64,000 nucleotides of DNA from an uncultured bacterium. GTDB lineage: Bacteria; Cyanobacteriota; Vampirovibrionia; Gastranaerophilales; Gastranaerophilaceae. The translations under genes and the position numbers were made by a program. The notes under the pieces were generated by a model that was not told where the DNA came from, made no database searches, and saw only the letters and a list, made by a program, of their open reading frames with translations. The stretch lies in the NCBI GenBank assembly GCA_948684385.1, contig CAPQCU010000001.1, positions 248,001 to 312,000 on the forward strand. The letters run 5' to 3'. This document shows positions 16,500-25,185 of the stretch, one piece after another; within the stretch, counting starts at the first letter, position 1; the number at the start of each line of letters is the position of its first letter.

Positions 16500-17570
16500 C
16501 TAATTACTTATTAAAGTAAGACGACCTAAATTATAATTAGATATATCAAAAAGAACATCCTTTGATAAGCAGGCTTTTTGAGCAATTTCATCAAATGTAT
16601 AATTATCATCTTCCTGATAACTTTGAATAATTTCTTTAAATAATGACGGGTATTCTTTCATTATTGGATTTGGTTCAGTTTTTCTGTATCCTAATTGACT
16701 CATATAACAATTAAGAGCTACATATCTATTTTGATTGATTACACCTAAATCTTTTGCCCTCCTGAATAAAGAAGCCATCGAAACCTTCCAATATGACTTT
16801 AAATAGTATGCCTTTTCATAATTGATATTTCTTAAGCCTGATTTTATAGATGGCTCCGGCATTAAAAATTCTGAAGCAAACGCATTAGCTGTATCCTCCG
16901 CTTCTTTGTACGGCAAATATTCATTTCTCATTATAGTATGTCCCAATTCATGGGCTAAAGTGTAACGTAACCTGTCTCCCGATAAAGCAGAATTTACAAC
17001 TATAACATGCAGATTGTTATCTGTATATGAATATCCATCAAATTTATCATCTTCAACTTTTATAAAATTTACTATAATACCGTTATCTTCTAATAAATTT
17101 GTTAAATTTTCTATAGGACCTTGAGGTACATTCCAATATAATCTTAACGTTCTTGCAATTTCATTAGGATTTTTATACTTATCTAAAGAGAAAAACGGTA
17201 CATCAATATTCATGCTTCTTGTATCATCTGCTAAATTTTTGCAAGCATCAGCTATCACATTAATAGTACCTAAAATATATGCTTGTAACTTTTTAGAAAG
17301 TTTTTGTCTTTTTCTAAAAAGTGAAAGTTTTACATCTATAATACTGCCCTCAAGATAAAAATAATTGACAGGAAAATTCAATATTTCAGATATAGCCTGC
17401 AATAATTCTTCTGAAATTGATTTTCTTTCTCCTTTTTCTATCTTTGATAATTCGCCTTGAGATAATTTAATAGCGTACTTTTCAGCTAATACATTTCGTA
17501 GTTGATTTTGCGTAAACTTATTATATTCTCTTGCGATAATAAGCTTATTAAAATTAAATTCCTTTTTCAT
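16500..17570 (-). CDS. XRE-family regulator fused to ImmA/IrrE metallopeptidase
   Basis: 356 residues. An XRE helix-turn-helix lies at about 10-70 (LSQGELSKIEKGERKSISEE). An M78 zinc-peptidase domain follows with AHELGHTIMRN near 208 and the downstream Glu region EDTANAFASEFLMP. In mobile elements such fusions control induction by cleaving or titrating a repressor, or act with a toxin. It lies 11 nt downstream of the 211-residue gene in the same direction. Confidence 0.85.
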   Translation of the reverse strand: MKKEFNFNKLIIAREYNKFTQNQLRNVLAEKYAIKLSQGELSKIEKGERKSISEELLQAISEILNFPVNYFYLEGSIIDVKLSLFRKRQKLSKKLQAYILGTINVIADACKNLADDTRSMNIDVPFFSLDKYKNPNEIARTLRLYWNVPQGPIENLTNLLEDNGIIVNFIKVEDDKFDGYSYTDNNLHVIVVNSALSGDRLRYTLAHELGHTIMRNEYLPYKEAEDTANAFASEFLMPEPSIKSGLRNINYEKAYYLKSYWKVSMASLFRRAKDLGVINQNRYVALNCYMSQLGYRKTEPNPIMKEYPSLFKEIIQSYQEDDNYTFDEIAQKACLSKDVLFDISNYNLGRLTLISN

Positions 17571-17581
17571 AAATAATCCTA

Positions 17582-18217
17582 TTAATTACTGTTATTTTCT
17601 TCTTTTCTCTGTTGCAAGCGGTTTTTTGAATGTACCCTTCTTTTACGTGTATTAATATTAGCTTGATTTTTCTGTTGTTGCAAGTTTATAACAGGAGAGT
17701 ATATGCTTGTTATATCTGCGCTCCAGTGTACGTTTTTACCGATTTGATGTGTAATATAAACATTTGGAATTTCTACATTTTTCAATGTATAACCAATCGT
17801 CAAAGGAGATTGACATGAAATAATATGCTGATTAAAATCACTTGTTTCAGGGAATAATGACTCTTGCTTAAAATATTTCTCGGAGAAGCTCATTATGTTT
17901 GGTTCCATAACATCTTTGCATTTTCGTTTTTTACGGTCGACCTTGTTAAAACTTACAGGCATACCTGAAAATACTAATCTGAAGGTACTGTAAAACGGTA
18001 CAACTTCTGCAATCCCCTTTTCTATTAAGTACGAATGAGATAGCAAATCTTTAATTTTGACTAACATTATTACTGCATATGGCAAACCGCCATAATCCAA
18101 ACCATCCATTGCAGGTATTTTCAAGAAATCATTATGAGCCTGTTTCACTATCCGTACAAGCTCACCATAATGCGGTGCAATTTTTTCGTTAATTAAATTT
18201 TCGTCAAAATATATCAT
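17582..18217 (-). CDS. uncharacterised 211-residue protein paired with XRE-ImmA
   Basis: No family recognised. The N-terminal 150 residues look globular and end with THQIGKNVHWSADITS. The C-terminal 50 residues are rich in Gln, Asn, Arg and Lys (QQQKNQ, RKRRVHSKNRLQQRKEENNSN) and probably disordered or nucleic-acid binding. The start is set at 18217, where AAAGGAGATTTTCC precedes the ATG. Two-gene operons with an XRE-ImmA partner often have toxin or repressor roles, but nothing in the sequence shows toxicity. Confidence 0.55.
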   Translation of the reverse strand: MIYFDENLINEKIAPHYGELVRIVKQAHNDFLKIPAMDGLDYGGLPYAVIMLVKIKDLLSHSYLIEKGIAEVVPFYSTFRLVFSGMPVSFNKVDRKKRKCKDVMEPNIMSFSEKYFKQESLFPETSDFNQHIISCQSPLTIGYTLKNVEIPNVYITHQIGKNVHWSADITSIYSPVINLQQQKNQANINTRKRRVHSKNRLQQRKEENNSN

Positions 18218-18471
18218 GGAAAATCTCCTTTTCTTGAAGATTATCACACATAACTAAAAAAGTCAACTAAAAATATTCCAATTATTTATTCCCGTTAAAA
18301 TCAAATAATATCAGTGTTTATTTATGCAATTATTACTAAATTTGATATTTTTTACAAATATTTACATGCTAATATATAAATTTAAATATATTTTTGTTTC
18401 CATGTATAATTTTTTGTTGTTACTTTATTATATGGCATATTCGAGTAAATTCTTAATCTTTCTTCATTACA

Positions 18472-18500
18472 TTGTGCTAATGACATGTTTAGCATATAAT
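18472..18500 (+). promoter_or_regulatory. promoter of the first methyltransferase, leaderless start
   Basis: TTGTGC (18472-18477) and TATAAT (18495-18500) are 17 nt apart, and the ATG starts 7 nt after the -10 box. No ribosome site is present. Confidence 0.55.
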
Positions 18501-18507
18501 AATTTCT

Positions 18508-19695
18508 ATGGAGAAGGTGAACGATTTGTCGCCCATAGTTAAGTGGGCTGGAGGTAAAGAGCAAGAACTAAAGTATATTCTTCCGAATGTACCGGATAAT
18601 TTTGTTCGCTTTATTGAGCCTTTCGTTGGCGGAGGGGCAGTTTATTTCTCCATGGGCAATAAAAATAAGCTTATAAACGACAAATCCGTTGAATTAACGA
18701 CTTTATACAATAATATTAAGTATAAAAATAAAGATTTTATAAGTCGTTTGCAGTCTCTTCAAGATGCTTGGGTTGGGTTAGAAAGCATATTGGATAATAA
18801 TATTGATGTTTTTAACACAACTTATTTAAAATATAAAGCCAATAAAATTGCAAAAGAGGATTTAATTAAAAATATTGAATTGTTTATAAACGATAATAAA
18901 ACGGCTTTTAAACAACTATTAAACGCTGAATTATTGAAACATTATGGCATTTTTGAAAAAGAACTATTGCGTAACATAAGTGCAAAATTAGTTCGCATGA
19001 AAGATTTGGAAGAAAAAAAAGGAAATCTTCCTGAAAAAGATATATATGACAATTTTGAATGTGCTTTAAAAGGCTCTTTCTATATGTTTATAAGAGCTTT
19101 ATATAATAAATATGACAATAGCGAATATTTTTATTTTATTCGTGAATACTGCTATTCTTCTATGTTTAGATATAATTCTAATGGAGAATTTAATGTTCCT
19201 TATGGTGGAATTTCTTATAATAGAAAAAACTTTCAAAGAAAAATTGACTATATAAAATCCAAAGAACTTCAGTCTCATTTTGTAAATACAGACATATACA
19301 ATCTCGATTTTGAAGAATTTTTGGACAAAATTAAACTTACAAAGAATGATTTTATATTTTTAGATCCCCCATATGATACTGATTTTAGCAGTTATGTAAA
19401 TAATACTTTTGACAAACAAGATCAGGAACGCTTGGCAAATTATTTAATCAATAAATGTCCGGCAAAATTTATGCTTGTAATTAAAAATACAGAATTTATT
19501 TCGGATTTGTATAGCGATAAAGGACTATACATAACAAGTTTTGATAAAACATATATGGTTAGTTTCAAAGGTCGCAATAATAGGGATTGTGAGCACTTGT
19601 TAATTACAAATTATCCTATTGGCGAAGAAGTTAAGAAAACAAGTAATGTTGCAGTTCTTAAACAAAATAAGAAAAAGCAACTGCAATATGCATAG
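18508..19695 (+). CDS. Dam-like (D12 class) DNA adenine methyltransferase
   Basis: 395 residues, transferring a methyl group from SAM to adenine N6. The AdoMet motif is VKWAGGKEQE plus FIEPFVGGGAVYF in the first 40 residues, and the catalytic motif is FLDPPYDTDF near 288. This motif order is the alpha (D12) class. It is longer than Dam (about 280) because of a target-recognition insertion at about 60-215. It starts a probable restriction operon with the nuclease 8 nt downstream. Recognition site not deducible. Confidence 0.88.
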   Translation: MEKVNDLSPIVKWAGGKEQELKYILPNVPDNFVRFIEPFVGGGAVYFSMGNKNKLINDKSVELTTLYNNIKYKNKDFISRLQSLQDAWVGLESILDNNIDVFNTTYLKYKANKIAKEDLIKNIELFINDNKTAFKQLLNAELLKHYGIFEKELLRNISAKLVRMKDLEEKKGNLPEKDIYDNFECALKGSFYMFIRALYNKYDNSEYFYFIREYCYSSMFRYNSNGEFNVPYGGISYNRKNFQRKIDYIKSKELQSHFVNTDIYNLDFEEFLDKIKLTKNDFIFLDPPYDTDFSSYVNNTFDKQDQERLANYLINKCPAKFMLVIKNTEFISDLYSDKGLYITSFDKTYMVSFKGRNNRDCEHLLITNYPIGEEVKKTSNVAVLKQNKKKQLQYA

Positions 19696-19703
19696 GGGAT
19701 GTT

Positions 19704-20555
19704 ATGAGAGAGGCTATTTTAAACATTGTAAAAGATGAATTTTCTGCACTTGTAAATAGAATACAAGGCGATTTCATGAACAATTATTGTGCAAAACAAA
19801 ACAATTTTCTGTTAAATGAACTTGATCCACTAATGACTGGGCATATGGTATTTGTTAGTAGCTTTGAGTCTAAAAGTGGAAATTCACTTCAAAGAATTGC
19901 TCGTAATATCGTAAAACTTCGTTATGGTGAAGAAAAAGTCCCTCAAATTATTAACCCACACAATATTTCCCACGATATTGTAATTGATAACGAACACGAA
20001 CAAATTGTAGTCACAAATGTTGATATTGATAATGCCCAAACTAAAGCATATGTTAATTCTTTTATGAATGAAAGATTAGCAACCGGTAGAGGCAAAAATC
20101 GTATTGAATCAACTGTTACTCATGAAAGTATCAAAGAGTTATTAAATCATGTTGTAATTGATAGTAATATTCACCAAAAACCTGTTGATTTAGCATTCTA
20201 TGATGATACTGACACATTGAATATTATGGAAATAAAAGCCGGTGGCGATTTAGATAATTCAAATGCACCTGCCAATGCACAGAAGTTACTACTTATTTAT
20301 ATGGCGCTAAATATGCAAAATGTAAAACCATATTTTGCAACTTATTATCATAAAGATGGTGAAAATCATACTTGGACAGGTGCAATTAAGAAATTTATAA
20401 ATTATCCCGGTATGTTTTTAATTGGCTCTGCGTTTTGGAATAAAGTATTGCCTCCGGAAATTGATTTTCTTGAATTTACAAAGATATATAATGAAGCAAT
20501 GAAACAGATAAACCTTAACGAACGATTAAGAGATATGATTAACAGTTGCTCATAG
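19704..20555 (+). CDS. type II restriction endonuclease, TdeIII-like
   Basis: 283 residues. SFESKSGNSLQRIARNI followed by a PD-(D/E)xK-like core, PVDLAFYDDTDTLNIMEIKA (Asp then Glu-x-Lys), resembles TdeIII-type restriction enzymes. The catalytic triad seems intact. It lies between two methyltransferase genes and overlaps the 3' end of the opposing one by 17 nt. Family assignment is moderate; a nuclease role is well supported by motif and neighbours. Confidence 0.68.
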   Translation: MREAILNIVKDEFSALVNRIQGDFMNNYCAKQNNFLLNELDPLMTGHMVFVSSFESKSGNSLQRIARNIVKLRYGEEKVPQIINPHNISHDIVIDNEHEQIVVTNVDIDNAQTKAYVNSFMNERLATGRGKNRIESTVTHESIKELLNHVVIDSNIHQKPVDLAFYDDTDTLNIMEIKAGGDLDNSNAPANAQKLLLIYMALNMQNVKPYFATYYHKDGENHTWTGAIKKFINYPGMFLIGSAFWNKVLPPEIDFLEFTKIYNEAMKQINLNERLRDMINSCS

Positions 20556-21270
20556 CATATTCTTTCATTTTGCGTTCATGTTTCTGAAATCTTTTATTTG
20601 TAGCATCAAAATATTCTTTTTCTAATTCAATTCCAATAAAATTACGTTTTAAATTGTATGCGGCAATCCCTGTTGAGCCAACTCCCATGAAAGGATCTAA
20701 GATTGTATCGCCTTCATTAGATGCGATTTTAATAATATGTTCTAACAATTTTACAGGTTTTTGTGCGGGATGTTTTGGATTAGAAAGCCTTTCAGGTTGC
20801 ATACAAATTGGTGTTTGAATAAAATTATGCATTTCTTTTTGATTGCTAAAATTCCACTGATGTCCTTTATTCCACATACAAACAATAAGCTCACAACTAT
20901 TTAAAAAACCATTTTTATAGATTTTGGGAGCAGGATTTGTTTTATGCCAAACCATAAATTGAAAAGTATCAAATTCAGGATCAAATGTTTCGTGCCATTT
21001 TCCAATTTGATTATATGTTGTAAAGACGAAGATGTTTCCTTTTGGTTTAATTATTCTTTTGAAATTCGCTAATAAATCTCGTGGTTCAATTTCAGGTTTA
21101 TCCCAATCTGCCAAATCATTATTAAGAGCAGAACGACCGGGCAAATCAATATTCCCTGTAGAATATTTTGCAATATTATATGGAGGATCCGTCAATATTA
21201 AATCGACAGATTTGTCAGGAATATCATCTAATAATTTAAAGCAATCACCATATCTTAAGTCGTATACCAT
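20539..21270 (-). CDS. beta-class DNA methyltransferase (N4-cytosine or N6-adenine)
   Basis: 243 residues. The catalytic motif LILTDPPYNIAKYS comes first (near residue 30) and the SAM motif DPFMGVGSTGIAAYN comes near the C-terminus (about 195), the permuted beta order. It is the second methyltransferase at this locus, on the opposite strand to the nuclease. The start at 21270 follows GAAAGGAGATACGA. Two methyltransferases for one nuclease suggest an asymmetric site or strand-specific protection. Confidence 0.85.
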   Translation of the reverse strand: MVYDLRYGDCFKLLDDIPDKSVDLILTDPPYNIAKYSTGNIDLPGRSALNNDLADWDKPEIEPRDLLANFKRIIKPKGNIFVFTTYNQIGKWHETFDPEFDTFQFMVWHKTNPAPKIYKNGFLNSCELIVCMWNKGHQWNFSNQKEMHNFIQTPICMQPERLSNPKHPAQKPVKLLEHIIKIASNEGDTILDPFMGVGSTGIAAYNLKRNFIGIELEKEYFDATNKRFQKHERKMKEYAMSNC

Positions 21271-21322
21271 TCGTATCTCCTTTCTTTTATCATACATTAA
21301 AATTTTTGCTTTGTCCTTTTAT

Positions 21323-21550
21323 TTATATTTGAGCAATATACCAATCCGAGCAGGCATGGTGATTAAAATTCCATTGCAGGTCAAAATAAAAATCAAATTT
21401 ATCAACATTTTTTATTTTGAAATATGGCTTTGCCAATTCTGTCCGCTTATAACTTTCAAATGCCCTTTTAAGCTCTTTCGCAAAGCGAGTTTTAAATTCA
21501 GGCAAGGTAATATTCAAAGTTTCACGGGTTCTTTTATTTTTCAAAATCAT
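21323..21550 (-). CDS. small uncharacterised protein (75 residues)
   Basis: Basic N-terminus (ILKNKRTRETLNITLPEFKTRF) and an aromatic C-terminus ending in WYIAQI. No family recognised. It overlaps the 3' end of the upstream 66-residue gene by 17 nt, so the two are coupled. GAGGG lies 8 nt ahead of the chosen ATG. Small coupled genes of this kind are usual in mobile elements. Confidence 0.5.
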   Translation of the reverse strand: MILKNKRTRETLNITLPEFKTRFAKELKRAFESYKRTELAKPYFKIKNVDKFDFYFDLQWNFNHHACSDWYIAQI

Positions 21551-21734
21551 CTTCAAACCCTCTTATATTATCTAGTTCTATGTTGTAGCGTTTTCCTGTT
21601 TTATCAACACAGGTTGCAAAGTCTACAGTTTTATCAGCAAATTTGTTTTGCCAAATGCAAATCAGCAAACCGATTTCTTGAGTTTTTAAATTCAAAACCT
21701 TTGTCCCGTATAATTGATAATCTTTTTCAACCAT
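21534..21734 (-). CDS. small uncharacterised protein (66 residues)
   Basis: A compact beta-rich sequence (YQLYGTKVLNLKTQEIGLLICIW, then DKTGKRYNIELDNIRGF) that could form an SH3-like barrel. AAAGGAGCACAAT precedes the ATG. It is the first gene of a short leftward unit whose later members are the 75-residue gene and probably the beta-class methyltransferase. Confidence 0.5.
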   Translation of the reverse strand: MVEKDYQLYGTKVLNLKTQEIGLLICIWQNKFADKTVDFATCVDKTGKRYNIELDNIRGFEDDFEK

Positions 21735-21868
21735 ATTGTGCTCCTTTCGGTTATTAACATTAATCGATTACAATAAATAGGAAATCAACCGAATGTGTTG
21801 CTATGTAAACATTTGAATGCTTTTTGTTATCTTTGGAGCTAATGTGTTTCCTGATATAAGGAGGATTT

Positions 21869-22099
21869 ATGAAAGAAGTTAGCGGATACAATATTAGCGA
21901 GCAGGAATTTAAGAAAATAAGCAAGTGGGCAGAGGATGTGTATAATATTGCCGTAATTGTCGATTATTTTGTCGGTAATCAGCCGGAGATAGAAGAATGC
22001 TATAACCTTACTCCGGTTGTTAGAAATTTAAGAAATAACGCAGATTTATTAAATGCATTTTTTATTGATAATGAAAATGCGAATAAAAAAGAGAGTTAA
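21869..22099 (+). CDS. 76-residue conserved protein, copy 1 of a paralogous pair
   Basis: Begins MKEVSGYNISEQEFKKISKW and is acidic and helical. A paralogue of the same length lies at 56595-56825; both share MKEVSG-NI---EF, YNI--V-DYF, a central YNLTP and a C-terminal DLLNAFFI or DFLNAFFI segment. TAAGGAGGATTT precedes the ATG. Both copies lie downstream of restriction systems, which hints at a shared mobile context; no function is known to me. Confidence 0.65.
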   Translation: MKEVSGYNISEQEFKKISKWAEDVYNIAVIVDYFVGNQPEIEECYNLTPVVRNLRNNADLLNAFFIDNENANKKES

Positions 22100-22173
22100 A
22101 AATTGTTTAAAACCTTTTTAACTCCTTTTAATTTTAATTTTTATAATCAATTATGATTAAATTCTTGCAGGAA

Positions 22174-22208
22174 AAATTTCCCCCGCTTAAAACGAATTTA
22201 AACAGGGG
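22174..22208 (-). terminator. probable terminator of the coiled-coil gene
   Basis: On the minus strand CCCC...GGGG arms with weaker AT pairs inside form a hairpin followed by a T-rich stretch. It lies just after the stop at 22219. Confidence 0.5.
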
Positions 22209-22218
22209 AAAAGAAGAA

Positions 22219-22827
22219 CTAATATTGTTCAAATTGGGGTATGTTGTATTTTTCTTCCATACGTTTGTAATTATCGATGTGAATGCCGTAGTAATTATAG
22301 GTAAAGAACGGATGTTTTTCGTCATCTAAATTCGGCAATTTCATAATATCGTCATAATGGAACAAACAAGGATAATCCCTATCTCCGTTTCTCATAGCTT
22401 CAAGTGCAATAATATCCGTTAATAAATCTGCAAACTCCGGAGCCAGTTTCATATATTTATCTTTTAGTGTCGCAAGAATTTCATTAATATATGCTTTGTA
22501 GGCTTGGTTAACGTGATATCTTATATTTCTTACATCATTGTTACGCTTTTCTCTTTTTGCAGTTATTCCCGTTATCAGATCATTATTAATTTCAATTTCT
22601 TCTTCAATATCTTTTAGCCTTTTATTCAGCTTTTTTACATCTTTATTGTCTGCCAACAGTGCAGGTCTTTTTTCTTTTAATTTTTCGGTTTCTTCTTGCA
22701 GTTTAATAATATCCTTTTTTGCTTGTTCTGCCCTTTGGCGCAATTTGAAATCTTCTTTTTCAAAATCAGTCCTGACTTTCCAAGCATCCTCAAATAATTT
22801 TTTCTTTTCTTCAATTTGTTTGTTCAT
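22219..22827 (-). CDS. coiled-coil protein of unknown function
   Basis: 202 residues. The first 120 are strongly charged heptad-type sequence (EEKKKLFEDAWKVRTDFEKE, then LQEETEKLKEKRP and LNKRLKDIEEEIEIN), predicting a long coiled coil. The C-terminal third is globular, with FADLLTDIIALEAM and DYPCLFHYDDIMKLP. The start at 22827 follows AAAAGGAGAATTGTT; the frame opens 102 nt earlier without a ribosome site. No family recognised. Confidence 0.6.
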   Translation of the reverse strand: MNKQIEEKKKLFEDAWKVRTDFEKEDFKLRQRAEQAKKDIIKLQEETEKLKEKRPALLADNKDVKKLNKRLKDIEEEIEINNDLITGITAKREKRNNDVRNIRYHVNQAYKAYINEILATLKDKYMKLAPEFADLLTDIIALEAMRNGDRDYPCLFHYDDIMKLPNLDDEKHPFFTYNYYGIHIDNYKRMEEKYNIPQFEQY

Positions 22828-23010
22828 AACAATTCTCCTTTTCTTTTGTGTGGAACTACAGTTGTCCAAGAATAAGGTAATATAAGTTATTTGTATATTT
22901 CTACTTGCAGTCGCAAGAGAATTTGGCAAGTGAATGCAGAAACAAAATCTGAGGTTGGTGCTATAAAATGACCTGAACCTAAACAGTTATTATAAGTGCA
23001 TTTGCAGAAT

Positions 23011-24567
23011 TTAATTTTGCAAAATTTCAAAATTATCGTCTAATTTTTGCGGAAGCAAGAAATTATACCTTGATGCAAAATCTTTTATATTATGAAACCC
23101 AAGATTTTTACTGATGATATTTATTTGAACATTTTTCTCTAATAATAAGTGAATATGCGTGTTTATAAGTTTGTCATAATTTTCAATTTTTATATCTTTA
23201 AAAATTAATCCTTTCTTTTTGAAAACAATATCTTTAAATATTATTGAAGGCATTATTAGATGGCGCTTGCGGTATTTTGCTCTGTGCGGTTGTTCAACTC
23301 CCTGAAATACTGCTCTTTGTATAAAAACAGTCCTGTTATTTTTATCTATATCCTCGTATCTTAATGCGGATAGTTCTGCCGGAGTTATTCCTAAACATAA
23401 TATCCATAATTCAGGCTTTTTATTTTCTATTATTTCTTTTATTTCCTTATCGGTATAGTAGCTTATTTCAAGAGGTGGAATCGGGGTATTATCTGCTACA
23501 AACTTTAGGTCTTCCGCACATTCGGAATACTTTGAAAATATGATACTAAATACGGATAAAAATCTGCGGATACTTGCCATTGAATACCCTAATGCAACCA
23601 TTTTACTTTCGTAATTTATTACAACATCTTGTGTAATATCTCTAAATTTATATCCTTCAAAATAGGGGATTAAATGGTTTTTAATGTATCCTTTTTGACA
23701 AATTGCAACTTCCGTATTCTTTTTATCTAATAAATCATAGTGATAATTTGCGGCATCGATAAATTTTTCAAATAATTTTTTATCATCTTTTTTCTTTTTG
23801 AAATTATATGATAATTCAGGCAAATTAATAGGTGCTTCTCTTAATTGCTTAATATGTTCGGGTTTATATTCTTTTAATAAAAGCCTATAAAATGCTTTAT
23901 CGCTTGGAATATCCGAATCTGGGAAATTTTTACAAACAATTTTATATGCGGTGGCTATAGAGTATTTTTTTGTTGATAAATAGTACTTTTTAAATACTTC
24001 ATACATTTCAGGATGAACTGCTGTTTTTACATTTGCATAATTTGCATATTTTAAACATAATCCCCTAATACCTTGTGTAAAATATAGTCTATAATATCTA
24101 ACAAAAGTTGAATACGACATTTTGTATTCAGGATGTTTTTCCGATAATTCAATTAAAAATTTTCTTAAACTATCTCCTCTTAAATTTCCAGCGAGTTTAA
24201 ATATTGTTAATACTTTTACGATATTTCTTTTATCATAGTCTTTTGCGTTATTAAAGAATTTAACTTCTTCTTTTTTAGGGAATAATTCTTCAGGGTTTAT
24301 GTCTTCAAGTTTTTCTTTTCTTAAGTCGATTTGATATATTGGCTTTTTATATAAGCCTTTTTTTCTTTCGCCTTTTATCTCTTGTTTGTTAATAATTTCA
24401 GGTAAAAAAGCATATTCATTTTTTGATATCTTACATATTTTATTTTCAGACAACAAATCATTGATATAATTATTTACGATTTTTTCATTTAATTCTGTCA
24501 GAGCAACAATATCCTCTGACTTAAATTTCTCAAGCTTCTTGATTAGTTTCAATATTTTCTGTTTCAT
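23011..24567 (-). CDS. MuA-domain/dead tyrosine-recombinase fusion, second copy
   Basis: 518 residues, paralogous along its whole length to 33735-35285. The order is winged helix (1-60), MuA-type DNA-binding domains (about 110-245), SAM-like core-binding domain (about 270-350) and a tyrosine-recombinase catalytic fold (about 365-510). The first catalytic Arg position reads LGITPAEL instead of GLRxxE, the HxxR segment reads DKLINTHIHLL, and the GH position reads LGFHN. A Tyr (SRYNF) stands near the nucleophile position, but without Arg and His the active site cannot be canonical. It overlaps the truncated ATPase gene by 38 nt, as in the intact operon. No transposase accompanies this copy. Confidence 0.7.
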   Translation of the reverse strand: MKQKILKLIKKLEKFKSEDIVALTELNEKIVNNYINDLLSENKICKISKNEYAFLPEIINKQEIKGERKKGLYKKPIYQIDLRKEKLEDINPEELFPKKEEVKFFNNAKDYDKRNIVKVLTIFKLAGNLRGDSLRKFLIELSEKHPEYKMSYSTFVRYYRLYFTQGIRGLCLKYANYANVKTAVHPEMYEVFKKYYLSTKKYSIATAYKIVCKNFPDSDIPSDKAFYRLLLKEYKPEHIKQLREAPINLPELSYNFKKKKDDKKLFEKFIDAANYHYDLLDKKNTEVAICQKGYIKNHLIPYFEGYKFRDITQDVVINYESKMVALGYSMASIRRFLSVFSIIFSKYSECAEDLKFVADNTPIPPLEISYYTDKEIKEIIENKKPELWILCLGITPAELSALRYEDIDKNNRTVFIQRAVFQGVEQPHRAKYRKRHLIMPSIIFKDIVFKKKGLIFKDIKIENYDKLINTHIHLLLEKNVQINIISKNLGFHNIKDFASRYNFLLPQKLDDNFEILQN

Positions 24568-25099
24568 TTGCAATTGCCTCCTTTATAAGTATTTCGTCAA
24601 TAGAATTTAATCCGTTTGCTTTTGCTATTATTTCAGCTTTATTTATTACTTTTACAATTTGTCGGAACCTGTTTAGATTCGTATAAATATACCTTATTGC
24701 GCAATCGGTCATTTCAACTTCGGATAGTTCCTGAACAATTGTTTTAATATCGTTTTTTGAAAATTTCTCAAATTTTACTATTTCAGATAACCTGTCATAT
24801 AAATGGTTAAATTTTTTCAATCTTGATTTAGCATTAATCATTCCAACCAAAACTATGGGGACATTTGTTTTGTCATGAATATCCCTTAATGTTTCAACCG
24901 CTCTTGAATCTACTGTTAAATAATCGACTTCATCGATAATTATTATTTGGGGATTTACCAATAAATTTCTGACTACAAGCTTAAAGCAGTCTGAAATTTT
25001 ATAACCGTATATTTCTCCCATTTCTTCAAGTATTTCTGATAGTAGCCATCTTGCTGACATTAGCTGAGTACATCTTACAAGTAATAAAGAAAATGTCAA
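24530..25099 (-). pseudogene. 5'-truncated MuB-like AAA ATPase
   Basis: From 25081 downward the product (LVRCTQLMSARWLL onward) aligns end to end with residues 57-239 of the intact ATPase at 35248-35967, including Walker B IIIIDEVDYL. The first 56 residues, with the Walker A loop GEPGLGKT, are missing and replaced by unrelated sequence. It cannot bind ATP in the usual way and is most likely a remnant left when the transposase-proximal part of an element B relative was lost. Some expression from the short new N-terminus MTFSL is possible. Confidence 0.8.
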
Positions 25100-25182
25100 A
25101 ACAATCAGGCAGAAAAATCACTTGGAGCACAAGCGAAAAGAATTGGATTGATATTGATATTCCAAAAATGAAAGGAGACTAA
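25093..25182 (+). other. possible 3' remnant of a disrupted gene (29 codons)
   Basis: An open frame from ATG 25093 ends IDIDIPKMKGD, then stop, 3 nt before the next gene. It begins exactly at the breakpoint of the truncated ATPase, and its stop-proximal AAAGGAGAC serves as ribosome site for the following gene. I read it as the tail of a longer gene cut by a recombination event rather than a real short gene. Confidence 0.3.
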
Positions 25183-25185
25183 TTT

